From the NCBI RefSeq assembly GCF_000166295.1, contig NC_017506.1, positions 310,001 through 374,000 of the forward strand: a stretch of 64,000 nucleotides of DNA, read 5' to 3'. Under the pieces are notes generated by a model that saw nothing but the letters and a program-made list of their open reading frames with translations, was not told the DNA's origin and searched no databases. Both the position numbers and the translations under genes were made by a program. Position 1 is the stretch's first letter. Each line of letters starts with the position of its first letter. Origin of the DNA: Marinobacter adhaerens HP15 (GTDB taxonomy: Bacteria; Pseudomonadota; Gammaproteobacteria; Pseudomonadales; Oleiphilaceae). Positions 11,701 through 20,378 of this stretch are shown here, one piece after another.

Positions 11701-12198
11701 TTAAGGGTAATCCGCCGGTGGAAGCTTGCGCAAGCCGTTGTCGGGGCATTGGCTACGCAGTTTGGCAATCGGTGTGCCGCCGGGCAGAGTCAGGCCGGCC
11801 TTCAGGTCCAGCAGAGGCTGGAGCGCAAAGTCCCGGTTCCGCAGTTCCCGATGAGGTACGGTGAGGCGCTCGTCGTCCAACATCTGATCGCCGAAGATCA
11901 GTATGTCCAGATCAAGCGTTCGGGGTCCCCAGTGGCGAAGTCTCTCCCGGCCATGCTGTTGTTCGACGTTCTGCAGTTCGTCAAGCAGTTGGTGTGGTAG
12001 CAGGGAGGTTCTGAGCCATACCGCGCCGTTGACGAAGTCAGGCTGGTCCTGGGGGCCGACCGGGCGGCTGGCATAAAAGGGCGATTGGGCCACCAGTACC
12101 GTCTCCGGCAGGTTGGCCAGGGCCGAGACTGCCCGGGCCAATTGGGCTGCAGGGTCTTTCAGATTGCTGCCAAGACCGATAAAGACGTCTGTCATCAT
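11701..12198 (-). CDS. folK: FolK, second copy (canonical sequence)
   Basis: Same reaction as the first folK. Here the catalytic signature is intact, [18 protein letters not shown] near residue 100, with [16 protein letters not shown] at the start. Length is 165 residues. It lies between pcnB and panB, overlapping pcnB by 4 bp (ATGA), the gene order I recall from Pseudomonas. Of the two copies in this window, this is the better candidate for the housekeeping enzyme. Confidence 0.93.
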   Translation of the reverse strand: MMTDVFIGLGSNLKDPAAQLARAVSALANLPETVLVAQSPFYASRPVGPQDQPDFVNGAVWLRTSLLPHQLLDELQNVEQQHGRERLRHWGPRTLDLDILIFGDQMLDDERLTVPHRELRNRDFALQPLLDLKAGLTLPGGTPIAKLRSQCPDNGLRKLPPADYP

Positions 12199-13562
12199 TG
12201 CTGGGCTGGGCGTTTGACCGGTTTGCGGCGGCGCCGCCGCTTCTTGGGGGCGTCGGTGCTCAGTTGTGAGAGCATTCGCTCCTGGCCCCGTTCATCTTCC
12301 TGCTGGAACTCGGTCCACCATTGGCCAAGCCCGGGCTCAATCTCACCAGACGCCTCGCGAACCAGCAGGAAATCGTAAGCGGCCCGGAACCGTGGATGAG
12401 TCATGGTGGCAAAGGCCCGCTTGCCCTGGCGTCGGGGCAGTCGCATCTGAAGTTCCCAGATCTCCTTCATCGGGCCAGAGAATCGTTTCGGAATCGAGGT
12501 TGCCTGCACCTGACGGCCAATCACCTTTCCAATGGCGCCGTGCAATGCGGGCTGGACCGGGTCACCGTTGTCCTGCCTGCGATGCCACTCTGCCTGAAGT
12601 GCCGGCCAAAGCATGGCGGCAAACAGGAAATAGGGCGTGACCGATTTGCCCTGGGCAATCCGGGCATCCGTGTTTCTCAGGGCCTGGCGGATCAGCTCGT
12701 CCGGCTCACCCGACTCAATGGCCCTGACCGTCTCCGGGAACAGAGGCTCCAGCAGATTGTAACGGGTCAGAAGGTCGTAAGTGGCTTCGCCATGGCCTGC
12801 GGAAAACAGTTTGAGCACTTCATCAAACAGGCGGGCCGGCGGAATATGGGTTAACAGAGGGGCCAGTTCCCCGATCGGGGCCTCGGTCTCCGGTTCAATG
12901 TCAAAGCCGAGTTTGGCGGCAAAACGGATAGCGCGAAGCATGCGCACGGGGTCTTCCCGGTACCGCGTCTCGGGATCGCCAATCAGTCGCAGCTGGCGGT
13001 TGCGCAGATCCTCGATCCCGTTGGCAAAGTCGATTACGGTAAAGTCGCGGATGCAGTAGTAAAGCGCATTGACGGTGAAGTCCCGACGCAGGGCGTCTTC
13101 TTCCTGGTTGCCGTATACGTTGTCACGCAGAAGCAGGCCGTGTTCACTGGTCCTGCGATCGTCATCATCGGTGTCGGTGTCTGCTTCGGCAGCGTTGCCC
13201 CTGAAGGTGGTCACCTCGATGACCTCGCGGCCAAACACCACGTGGACAATCCGGAATCGCCGTCCGATCAACCGGGAGTTCCGGAACAGGTCGTGCACTT
13301 CCTCGGGGGTGGCATTGGTCGCGATGTCGAAATCCTTGGGCTTGCCGCCCAGCAGGATGTCTCTTACGCCGCCGCCCACGAGGTATGCTTCATAGCCCGA
13401 TTTGTTCAGGCGATGCAGAACTTTCTTGGCGGGTTCGCTGATAACCGAGCGGGAGACGTTGTGCTGGTCCCTGGGGATTTCCCGTCGCTGGTAGGTGCGG
13501 GCTTTCTTTTTTCCGTTGCCGGGCATGAAGGAACGGAGTTTGTCGACAAGTCGTTTAGGCAT
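12195..13562 (-). CDS. pcnB: Poly(A) polymerase I PcnB
   Basis: Adds poly(A) tails to RNA 3' ends and so promotes decay. The class II nucleotidyltransferase head is clear: AYLVGGGVRDILLGGKPKDFDIATNA around residue 60 holds the metal-binding DFD. The RNA-binding region follows (RRDFTVNALYY, then EDPVRMLRAIRFAAKLGF). The C-terminus is strongly basic (KKRRRRRKP). The basic N-terminus and overall length of 455 residues separate it from the shorter CCA-adding enzymes. It is the first gene downstream of the CrcZ-like sRNA. Confidence 0.95.
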   Translation of the reverse strand: MPKRLVDKLRSFMPGNGKKKARTYQRREIPRDQHNVSRSVISEPAKKVLHRLNKSGYEAYLVGGGVRDILLGGKPKDFDIATNATPEEVHDLFRNSRLIGRRFRIVHVVFGREVIEVTTFRGNAAEADTDTDDDDRRTSEHGLLLRDNVYGNQEEDALRRDFTVNALYYCIRDFTVIDFANGIEDLRNRQLRLIGDPETRYREDPVRMLRAIRFAAKLGFDIEPETEAPIGELAPLLTHIPPARLFDEVLKLFSAGHGEATYDLLTRYNLLEPLFPETVRAIESGEPDELIRQALRNTDARIAQGKSVTPYFLFAAMLWPALQAEWHRRQDNGDPVQPALHGAIGKVIGRQVQATSIPKRFSGPMKEIWELQMRLPRRQGKRAFATMTHPRFRAAYDFLLVREASGEIEPGLGQWWTEFQQEDERGQERMLSQLSTDAPKKRRRRRKPVKRPAQQ

Positions 13563-13661
13563 TGAAATCCGTGGTTGCGATGAGCAAAAACCGAGAGTTT
13601 AACGGTTTGAGCAGGATTTGCACACGTTTGCCGTGGATTACCGTTTCGGAGCCCAGATAAT

Positions 13662-14045
13662 CAAAAGGCGGATCCGTTTTCACGAATCCGCCCTCAAAGC
13701 GTTGACGATCTGCATTGTTTTTGTTTTTGCCGGGATTTTTCTTGGTTTTTGTACCCCACTGCATATCCCCACTTCAGGGGCATCTCAGCAGTGCAAACGG
13801 AAAGCTTTGAATACACAGAGCGGTCAGAGACATCGAGCGGGCCTTGGGTAGCTGCAGCGTCACCTGGAAGGTGATTCTTCTCTACATCTACAACTCGCAC
13901 GTGCCGTGGGACCACTAAAAAGCAAAGTACCCAAAACACTCAGTTCGCTTACGTTCTGTTGTTGTTTTTGTTACCGAACGCATCCTGCAGCTTTTTGTTC
14001 TTGTTGTTGGCGCTGCTTTGTCACTCTTGTTTTTGTTGTTGTGCG
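13662..14045 (-). ncRNA. crcZ: CrcZ-like small RNA, Hfq/Crc decoy candidate
   Basis: The 670-bp gap between cbrB and pcnB has no convincing coding frame but carries a complete sRNA gene on the minus strand. A sigma-54 promoter at 14055-14071 predicts a start near 14045, and a strong terminator ends at about 13662, giving roughly 384 nt. Five A-rich segments of the AAnAAnAA type sit at 14026-14041, 13991-14009, 13956-13974, 13734-13752 and 13714-13730. Examples are ACAACAACAAAAACAAG and CAACAACAAGAACAAAAA. In Pseudomonas, CrcZ (about 400 nt, in the same cbrB-pcnB gap) uses such motifs to titrate Hfq/Crc and lift catabolite repression. The function here is inferred from position, architecture and motif content. 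Confidence 0.85.
13663..13692 (-). terminator. Rho-independent terminator of the CrcZ-like sRNA
   Basis: On the minus strand, GGCGGATTCG and CGGATCCGCC form a stem (one mismatch) with loop TGAAAA, followed by TTTT. It lies about 100 bp before pcnB, so some read-through into pcnB is possible. Confidence 0.75.
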
Positions 14046-14054
14046 CCAAATAGG

Positions 14055-14071
14055 TTGCAGTCCATGTGCCA
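14055..14071 (-). promoter_or_regulatory. Sigma-54 promoter of the CrcZ-like sRNA
   Basis: The minus strand reads TGGCACATGGACTGCAA. The -24 element TGGCAC and -12 element CTGCA have their GG and GC doublets exactly 10 nt apart, as RpoN requires. The predicted start is close to 14045, just before the first A-rich motif. Confidence 0.75.
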
Positions 14072-14120
14072 GTTTTTGAATTTCGTTTATTAACAGAGTC
14101 TTACGATTTTGTAGGCCATA

Positions 14121-14204
14121 AGTGTTACCCCGTATTCAACCTAAGTGTTACTGAGGTCACGTTACTTTCGTGAGGAGTGTTACCGACAGGAACATGGGGT
14201 AACA
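14121..14204. promoter_or_regulatory. CbrB-type upstream activating sites
   Basis: Three direct copies of AGTGTTAC begin at 14121, 14144 and 14176, and an inverted GTAACA lies at 14199-14204. The last pair forms TGTTAC-N15-GTAACA. They sit about 50-150 bp upstream of the sigma-54 promoter, the right range for an NtrC-family activator. As I recall, Pseudomonas CbrB recognises TGTTAC/GTAACA half-sites upstream of crcZ. Confidence 0.7.
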
Positions 14205-14233
14205 ACTGAGCCCGGGTTCATACTATGCCGGAC

Positions 14234-15637
14234 TCAGTTGCCAGAGGATTTTTTCCGGGGTATGCCGAGACGCTGGCGACGTTCCCAGAGCGATTTTCGG
14301 CTGATGCCCAGTTTCTGGGCCAATTCTGTCTCGCTCATGCGGTCCTGGTTCTCGAGAACAAAATGCTGGAAGTAATCTTCGAGGGAGAGATCGTTGGACG
14401 CGTCCACCTCCCGGGTATGTGTCTGCTCGTTGTTGCCGTCCACGAGAGTCTCGGGGATGTATTCGTCGCTACCTTCGCTGTCCAGGTCCAGCAATGAGGG
14501 CGTGATCACGTCGCCGTCACACAGGATGGTTGCGCGCTCAATGGCGTTCTCCAGTTCCCGTACGTTTCCCGGCCAGCGATGGCGTTCGAGGGCGCGCATC
14601 GCCTCGGGGCTTAGATTGAGATCGGGCTTGCCCATTCTCTCGCCCTGGCGTTTCAGGAAGCGGCGGGCCAGTCCCAGGATGTCGCTCTGGCGCTCACGCA
14701 GCGGCGGGATGCGGATCTGCATGACGTTCAACCGGTAGTAGAGGTCTTCCCGGAATTCTCCGGTACGCGTCATGGCCTTGAGGTTTCGGTGGGTGGCGGC
14801 AATCATCCGCACGTTGACGGTACGGCTCTGGGTGGAGCCGACTTTCCGGATCTCGCTCTCTTGCAGAACCCGTAGCAGGCGTGCCTGGGCTTCGGCCGGC
14901 AGTTCGCCGATTTCGTCCAGAAACAGGCTGCCGCCATCGGCGGCCTCGATCAGGCCGGTCCTGGCCGATACCGCGCCGGTGAAAGCGCCCTTTTCATGGC
15001 CGAACAGTTCCGATTCAATCAGGCTTTCGGGGATGGCCGCGCAGTTGACCGAAATTAGCGGCTTGGCAGCGCGCGGGCTGAGCAGGTGCAGGGCGCGGGC
15101 CGCCAACTCCTTGCCGGTTCCTGATTCGCCCTGGATCAGGACAGTGGTTTCTGTCGGTGCTACTTTACGGATCAGCGTGAACACCCTCTGCATTGGCTCA
15201 CACTGGCCGAACATGATGTTGGCAGGATCGCTGCTTTCCGGCGTTTCCAGGGCTGGTGCCGAGTCGTCACCCGAGTTCCGGCCGGCGGGTTTCCGGGCCA
15301 GAATGTTTTCGACCGCGGCCAGCATTTCATCGTGATCAAACGGTTTGGCGATGTACTCAACGGCGCCCATTTTCATGGAGTCCACCGCTGATCTCAGGCT
15401 GGCATAGCTGGTCATGATCAGCACCGGCGTGTTGGGTGCGCGATTGATCAGTTCGGTGCCCGCTGCGCCTGGCAGGCGCAGGTCGGAAATGATCAGATCG
15501 AACTGATCGGGTTCGTGGTTCTGTTCGGCTTCCTCAACGGAGGCCGCATCGGCGACCTCATAGCCGGCATGCAACAACAGTTTGCGCACTGCCGAGCGAA
15601 TAATGTCTTCGTCTTCCACGATCAGAATGCGAGGCAT
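14234..15637 (-). CDS. cbrB: Sigma-54-dependent response regulator CbrB
   Basis: NtrC-family activator paired with CbrA, controlling carbon/nitrogen balance. The receiver domain has acidic VEDED near residue 7 and the phospho-acceptor Asp52 in IISDLRLPG. The AAA+ domain shows Walker A GESGTGKE (about residue 170), the sigma-54 contact loop GAFTGA, and Walker B GGSLFLDEIGE. A Fis-type helix-turn-helix ends the protein (ELAQKLGISRKSLWERRQR). The start MPRILIVEDED at 15635-15637 gives 467 residues and leaves 7 bp after the cbrA stop. A longer in-frame start at 15673 would overlap cbrA and add an atypical leader. The likely main target is the sRNA just downstream. Confidence 0.93.
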   Translation of the reverse strand: MPRILIVEDEDIIRSAVRKLLLHAGYEVADAASVEEAEQNHEPDQFDLIISDLRLPGAAGTELINRAPNTPVLIMTSYASLRSAVDSMKMGAVEYIAKPFDHDEMLAAVENILARKPAGRNSGDDSAPALETPESSDPANIMFGQCEPMQRVFTLIRKVAPTETTVLIQGESGTGKELAARALHLLSPRAAKPLISVNCAAIPESLIESELFGHEKGAFTGAVSARTGLIEAADGGSLFLDEIGELPAEAQARLLRVLQESEIRKVGSTQSRTVNVRMIAATHRNLKAMTRTGEFREDLYYRLNVMQIRIPPLRERQSDILGLARRFLKRQGERMGKPDLNLSPEAMRALERHRWPGNVRELENAIERATILCDGDVITPSLLDLDSEGSDEYIPETLVDGNNEQTHTREVDASNDLSLEDYFQHFVLENQDRMSETELAQKLGISRKSLWERRQRLGIPRKKSSGN

Positions 15638-15644
15638 AACAGTC

Positions 15645-18608
15645 TCAAGACCTTTGGTTCTGGCTGATGGCAATAGTGCCGGTTTCCGGTTCGTAGGCTG
15701 GCAATCTCAGCCTCACGCAGGTTCCGCGGCCGGTGTCGGCATTAGCCGGGCTTTCCACCTGAACGTTGCCATAGTGCTCTTCAATAATGCTGTACACCAG
15801 CGACAGGCCAAGACCGGTTCCCTTGTTGGGAGCCTTGGTGGTGTAAAACGGCTCGAAGATATGATCGAGTTGATCCCCGGGAATACCGGAGCCCTCATCA
15901 ACCACCTCGATGATAGCGGAGTAGCCATCGCCCTTTCCACTGACCCGGATGGTACCGCCTTCCGGTGAGGCATCGCGGGCGTTCGCCAGCAGGTTGACGA
16001 ATACCTGGACCAGACGCTGCTCATCTCCCAGCACCTGCAAAGAGGGCGGGCAGTCGTTGACATAGTGAATGCCCAGGCCCTTGTCGCTGAGCGACAGCAG
16101 GTTGATCGATTCTTCCACACAGCGATGAATCGCTACCGGCTCGTACCGGTTGGCCTGGGCATGATTGCCGGTGCGGGCAAAGTTCATCAGCGACTGCAAA
16201 ATGGTAGAGATGCGCCGGGTCTGCTGCTGGATCTGGTCCGCGGTGTCCAGGATGTCCGGGTTGTCGGTTTCCAGTTTCAGGTTCTGGGCCAGGGAGGAGA
16301 TACCGGTGACCGGGTTCCCGATCTCGTGGGCGACACCGGCGGCGAGCCTTCCCACCGATGCCAGCCGTTCGCTGTGCATCAGTTCGTCCTCAAGGAGCCG
16401 CGTTTCGGTCTGGTCCTCCACCAGGATAATGCTGCCACCTTCGGTGTGGTCCGGTCCGCTCAGGGCCGCTTTGTGAAGGTTCAGCCAGTGGGGTTTGCCA
16501 CGCAGGTCCAGCCGGTGCTTGTAGCGATGCAGGTCCGGGCCACGGTTGAAGTCATCAAGCAGCAGGTGCCAGTGCTCGGGCAGTGCCATAAGCCTGGCAC
16601 CGACCACGTCATCGGCGGTGATGCCGGTGAGCGCCTCCATGGCGTGGTTCCACATCAGGATTTCACCGTCCTCGCCCACGGAGCAGGCAGGAATCGGCAG
16701 GTTCTGAAGGGTCTGGCGGTAATGCCGGCGCAGGTTGTCCAGCTCGCCGGCCAGGCCGGTCAATCGGTTCTGGTAGTCGCCGAGGGCGCGTTCTACATAG
16801 CGGATGTCCTGGGCAGTGCCGCCCTGGGCCATGGGCTTGAAGCCGAGATGGCGCTTGACCATGTCCCGGGCTACGGAGGGGCCGAGCAGGCCAGACAGGT
16901 TTATTTCCACCTGGTCGCGCAGTCGCCTGAGCTGGTACGGCCGATACTCCACATTGGGCAGTTTCAACTGGCCCAGTGCCCGCTCCACTTCTCGCCGCGC
17001 CACACCGTAGCCCAGCGGCTCCGCTAACTGTCTCACAAAGTCACTGGAGGACGTGGCCAGCAATTCACGGCGTTGCGGACGGGACAGTGCGCCCAGTGAG
17101 CAGGCCTGGGCTGCGCTGTTCTCCTCACTGGTGCTGGTGCTGAGGATGGAAATCAGCGCAAACACGGTAATGTTGGCAGTCAGGCTTACGAACGTGAAGA
17201 TATGCCAGTTGCTGTAGTCCGGTATCAGTGGCGCATCCAGCCAGGCCAGCAGATTGGCCGTGTGCGAGAATGGCAGCACGAGCGTCACCACCCAGATGGC
17301 CAGCCCGACAACAAGGCCGGCGATCAGGCCGCGGCGATTGCCCTCGGGCCAGTAAATCACGCCCAGGGCGCCGGGCAGCAGTTGCAAAGTGCCGGAGAGG
17401 GAAATGGCGCCGAGAATGGACAGGTCGAGGTTTTTGCCGACAACTTCATGAAACAGCAGCGCCAGGAAAATGATCACGGCGATGAGCAGGCGCTTGATCC
17501 ACTGCAGCCACCGGTAGATATCGCCCTGGTCTTTCGGGGTTTTCAGGGGCAACACCACGTGGTTCAGCGCCATGCCCGCCAGTGCCAAGGTGCTGACGAT
17601 CATCAGGCCGCTGGCCGCTGACAGCCCGGCAATGTACATCAGCAGTGTCAGTGCCGGGCTTTCCATGGCCTGGGCTGCCCCGATGGCAAAGAATCCGGGC
17701 CCTGTGGTCACCGCCAGCTCCTGGCCTCCCCAGAGAATCAGGGGCACCGGCAGGCCGAGCAGCAACAGGTAGAGTGGCAGGCCCCAGCTGGCTTTTGCCA
17801 GGGCCTTGGGCGAGGGGTTTTCGCTGAAGGTCATGTGGTACATGTGTGGCAGTACCAGAGCAGCGGCAAAGGACATCAGCATCAGTGCCCGCCAACTGCC
17901 GTCGTCAATGCTCAGGGTCATGGTTGTGGCTGGCGACGTCCGGTTGTCCAGCCAGCTTTCCAGTCCGCTCATGCCGTCAAAGACCCCGAAGAGAATGACG
18001 CCTCCGAGCACCAGCAATGCCACAAGTTTCACCAGCGAATCAAAAGCAATGGCCAGCACCAGCCCCTGATGGTTTTCCGAGTTCTGGTCGCGCCTTGCCC
18101 CGAATAGCATGGCGAAAAGCACCACGATCAAGCTGAACATCACGCTGATTACCGCAGGCGATGTGTCCGGCGCAAGAATGCTGGCAGAGGTGGCGACGGC
18201 CTGTATCTGCATGCTCAGCAAGGCCAGAATGGCCCCGCCGGAGCAGAGGGTGACCAGGGTGCCAGCCCACTGGCTTCGGTAGCGGTAGGCAAACAGATCG
18301 GCGAGGGACGTGAGCTGATAGGCGCGTCCGATCCTCATGACCGGGTTCAGAAGCACAGGCGCCAGCAGGAAAGCGCCGCTGATGCCGAGATAGTAAGCCA
18401 GAAAGCCGTAGCCGGATTCGGCGGCCATACCAACCGCGCCGTAGACCGCCCATATGCCGGCATAGACGCCCAGGCTGAGCACATAAACCAGGGGGTGGCG
18501 AACCCAGCGCCGGGGGACCATGCCTTTTTCGGTAAACCAGGCGATGCCGAACAGCAGAATCAGATACAGGAGGCTGGCGAGCAGCAGGCCGGAGGGACTA
18601 AAACTCAT
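15645..18608 (-). CDS. cbrA: Sensor histidine kinase CbrA with SSS-transporter domain
   Basis: Hybrid sensor whose first half (about residues 1-490) is a sodium/solute-symporter-like membrane domain with around 13 hydrophobic segments. A STAC-type linker follows (around RREVERALGQLKLPNVEYRP), then a PAS domain (LQNLPIPACSVGEDGEILMW). The kinase has the phospho-acceptor His in GVAHEIGNPVTGISSLAQN, and ATP-binding boxes NLLANARDASPEGG, DEGSGIPG and NKGTGLGLSLV. In Pseudomonas the transporter half can carry histidine; whether it does so here is unknown. The start at 18606-18608 (MSFSPSGLLL) overlaps the cbrX stop by 11 bp. An alternative ATG at 18629 adds seven residues. Confidence 0.92.
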   Translation of the reverse strand: MSFSPSGLLLASLLYLILLFGIAWFTEKGMVPRRWVRHPLVYVLSLGVYAGIWAVYGAVGMAAESGYGFLAYYLGISGAFLLAPVLLNPVMRIGRAYQLTSLADLFAYRYRSQWAGTLVTLCSGGAILALLSMQIQAVATSASILAPDTSPAVISVMFSLIVVLFAMLFGARRDQNSENHQGLVLAIAFDSLVKLVALLVLGGVILFGVFDGMSGLESWLDNRTSPATTMTLSIDDGSWRALMLMSFAAALVLPHMYHMTFSENPSPKALAKASWGLPLYLLLLGLPVPLILWGGQELAVTTGPGFFAIGAAQAMESPALTLLMYIAGLSAASGLMIVSTLALAGMALNHVVLPLKTPKDQGDIYRWLQWIKRLLIAVIIFLALLFHEVVGKNLDLSILGAISLSGTLQLLPGALGVIYWPEGNRRGLIAGLVVGLAIWVVTLVLPFSHTANLLAWLDAPLIPDYSNWHIFTFVSLTANITVFALISILSTSTSEENSAAQACSLGALSRPQRRELLATSSSDFVRQLAEPLGYGVARREVERALGQLKLPNVEYRPYQLRRLRDQVEINLSGLLGPSVARDMVKRHLGFKPMAQGGTAQDIRYVERALGDYQNRLTGLAGELDNLRRHYRQTLQNLPIPACSVGEDGEILMWNHAMEALTGITADDVVGARLMALPEHWHLLLDDFNRGPDLHRYKHRLDLRGKPHWLNLHKAALSGPDHTEGGSIILVEDQTETRLLEDELMHSERLASVGRLAAGVAHEIGNPVTGISSLAQNLKLETDNPDILDTADQIQQQTRRISTILQSLMNFARTGNHAQANRYEPVAIHRCVEESINLLSLSDKGLGIHYVNDCPPSLQVLGDEQRLVQVFVNLLANARDASPEGGTIRVSGKGDGYSAIIEVVDEGSGIPGDQLDHIFEPFYTTKAPNKGTGLGLSLVYSIIEEHYGNVQVESPANADTGRGTCVRLRLPAYEPETGTIAISQNQRS

Positions 18609-18774
18609 TGGGGTCCCGCCGCCATTCAAGCCAGAAACCGATGGCGATCAGCCCGGCCCAGATAAGGTAGGGGCTATACCAGACGTTTCCCGGCGAAGTC
18701 CACCAGTCAAGGATGTTGGGCGAAAAGATATAGATGGCCAGTACCAACAGGAAGACCAGACGGTAGATATACAT
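18598..18774 (-). CDS. cbrX: CbrX-like small membrane protein
   Basis: A 58-residue frame starting MYIYRLVFLLVLAIYIFSPN and ending WLEWRRDPNEF. It has two hydrophobic stretches separated by DWWTSPGNVWYSPYL, suggesting a small inner-membrane protein. The gene overlaps the cbrA start (ATGAGTTTTAG), which implies translational coupling. Pseudomonas has a short cbrX gene in exactly this place, co-translated with cbrA; the name is based on that synteny and on size. Biochemical function is unknown. Confidence 0.75.
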   Translation of the reverse strand: MYIYRLVFLLVLAIYIFSPNILDWWTSPGNVWYSPYLIWAGLIAIGFWLEWRRDPNEF

Positions 18775-18824
18775 CAGGCATGCTATCCGCGCTGAGGTGT
18801 GAGAAGGGCTTTATACCATGTCCC

Positions 18825-19697
18825 TCACCGGGATGTCAGGTGGATGGCGCCCCGTCGCCAGTTACTCCGGCCCCACTCCAGCAGCGAATCCAGCGAACCG
18901 CTGGCAAGGTTGGCAGGCGGGTTCTGGCCAAGGGCAACGAGCGCCATGAACAGGTTGTCGACAGGCTTGTCATCATCAAGCGCTGGCGCATGGGTCTGCT
19001 TGCTCAGCTTCTGACCCTGCTCGTTGAGTATGACCGGGATGTGAAGCCAGCGTGGAGGAAGAGCACCCAGGGCACGATAAATCTGTTGCTGCTGCGCCGT
19101 CATGTCCAGCAGATCCGAACCACGCACCACGTCCGTGATGCCCTGATCAATGTCATCGACCACCACCGCCAGTTGATAGGCGTAGAACCCCTCCTTGCGG
19201 AGAATGACCGGATCGTCAAGCTCTGCTTGCACCGTCTGGTGCTGGGGTCCCAGCAGCTGGTCCTGCCAGTGGCAGTCTTCGTCTTCGAGGGCAAAGCGGA
19301 TTGCGAATGGCCGGTCACCGTCAATTTTTGTGCGAGTGCGGCACTGGTTCGGGTGGCGCCCCTCATTGGCCTGCAATTCCTTGCGCGAGCACCGGCAGCG
19401 ATACGCGTAGCCGCTTTCAAGCAGCCGGTTAACGGCGTGCTGATAGGCGTCGTGACGTCTGGATTGAAAGCGTACCGGCTCGTCGGGAAACAGCCCGTGG
19501 GCGTCAAGGCTGGCAATGATCTGGCCGGTCGCCTCCGGCGGCTCTCTCAGAGGATCCAGGTCTTCAATGCGGATAAACCACTGGCCGCCCTGGCTGCGGG
19601 CTTCCAGAAAGCTGGCAAGTGCGGTAACGAGGGAGCCAAAGTGCAGCGGGCCTGTCGGAGAGGGCGCAAACCTGCCCCGGTATTGAGGGTTGTTCAT
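18825..19697 (-). CDS. gluQ: Glutamyl-Q tRNA(Asp) synthetase GluQRS
   Basis: Attaches glutamate to queuosine at position 34 of tRNA-Asp. It is a truncated glutamyl-tRNA synthetase of 290 residues with the catalytic domain only and no anticodon-binding domain. RGRFAPSPTGPLHFGSL holds the HIGH-like motif and NEQGQKLSKQTHA the KMSKS-like motif. Zinc ligands are seen in YRCRCSRKEL and HPNQCRTR. It follows dksA by about 60 bp on the same strand, an association conserved in gammaproteobacteria. Confidence 0.94.
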   Translation of the reverse strand: MNNPQYRGRFAPSPTGPLHFGSLVTALASFLEARSQGGQWFIRIEDLDPLREPPEATGQIIASLDAHGLFPDEPVRFQSRRHDAYQHAVNRLLESGYAYRCRCSRKELQANEGRHPNQCRTRTKIDGDRPFAIRFALEDEDCHWQDQLLGPQHQTVQAELDDPVILRKEGFYAYQLAVVVDDIDQGITDVVRGSDLLDMTAQQQQIYRALGALPPRWLHIPVILNEQGQKLSKQTHAPALDDDKPVDNLFMALVALGQNPPANLASGSLDSLLEWGRSNWRRGAIHLTSR

Positions 19698-19758
19698 GGC
19701 GGTCAGTCAGCCGGCGGGGCTGGGAAAAGCCCCAGCCGGCAGCTGTTGCGTAGTAGAC

Positions 19759-20199
19759 TCAGATGCCGGTCTGGCGTTCGCGAATCTCGGCCAGTGTCTT
19801 GCAGTCGATGCACAGGGTGGCTGTTGGTCGAGCTTCCAGACGGCGGATACCGATTTCCACGCCACACTGATCGCAGAAGCCATAGTCGTCTTTGTCGATG
19901 CGGTCGATGGTCTGGTCAATCTTCTTGATCAGCTTCCGCTCTCGGTCGCGGGTACGCAGCTCCAGGCTGAATTCTTCCTCCTGGGTTGCGCGATCGCTGG
20001 GATCCGCGTAATTTGCGGCGTCTTCCTGCATGTGGTGCATGGTGCGGTCGACTTCTTCCATCAGCTCCTGCTTCCATTGCAGCAGCAGATCTTTGAAGTG
20101 CTGGAGCATATCCGCACTCATGTACTCTTCACCCTTCTTCATTTCATAGGGGGTGAAGTTGGTAAAACGTTCGCGTGGTTGTTCTGCAGTAGTTGCCAT
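19759..20199 (-). CDS. dksA: RNA polymerase-binding transcription factor DksA
   Basis: Binds the RNA polymerase secondary channel and, with ppGpp, shuts down rRNA promoters during starvation. The coiled coil carries the acidic tip YADPSDRATQEEE. The four-cysteine zinc finger is complete: CDQCG and CIDC near the C-terminus. Length is 146 residues, like E. coli (151). It is the first gene of the dksA-gluQ pair. The 180-bp gap to the divergent sfsA gene should hold the promoters of both, though I could not define them. Confidence 0.97.
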   Translation of the reverse strand: MATTAEQPRERFTNFTPYEMKKGEEYMSADMLQHFKDLLLQWKQELMEEVDRTMHHMQEDAANYADPSDRATQEEEFSLELRTRDRERKLIKKIDQTIDRIDKDDYGFCDQCGVEIGIRRLEARPTATLCIDCKTLAEIRERQTGI

Positions 20200-20378
20200 T
20201 GAACCCGGCCTCTTGTTTGTACTTCACAAGAACGGTTTGCTTCCCTCCGCGTGAGCCCCCGTGGCTGCGCGGTTGTACCCTGGATGAAGCATTCGTCCTG
20301 AAACGGGAATTTGCGGAAAATAGCAGATTAGTCACGGGGGTGCCAGCCTTGTGACATCGACTTTTGTACGGAGATCAC

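Noticed and set aside
13618..13939. Short open frames on both strands in the cbrB-pcnB gap
   Set aside because: No ribosome-binding sites; the region is better explained by the sRNA with A-rich motifs and a terminator.
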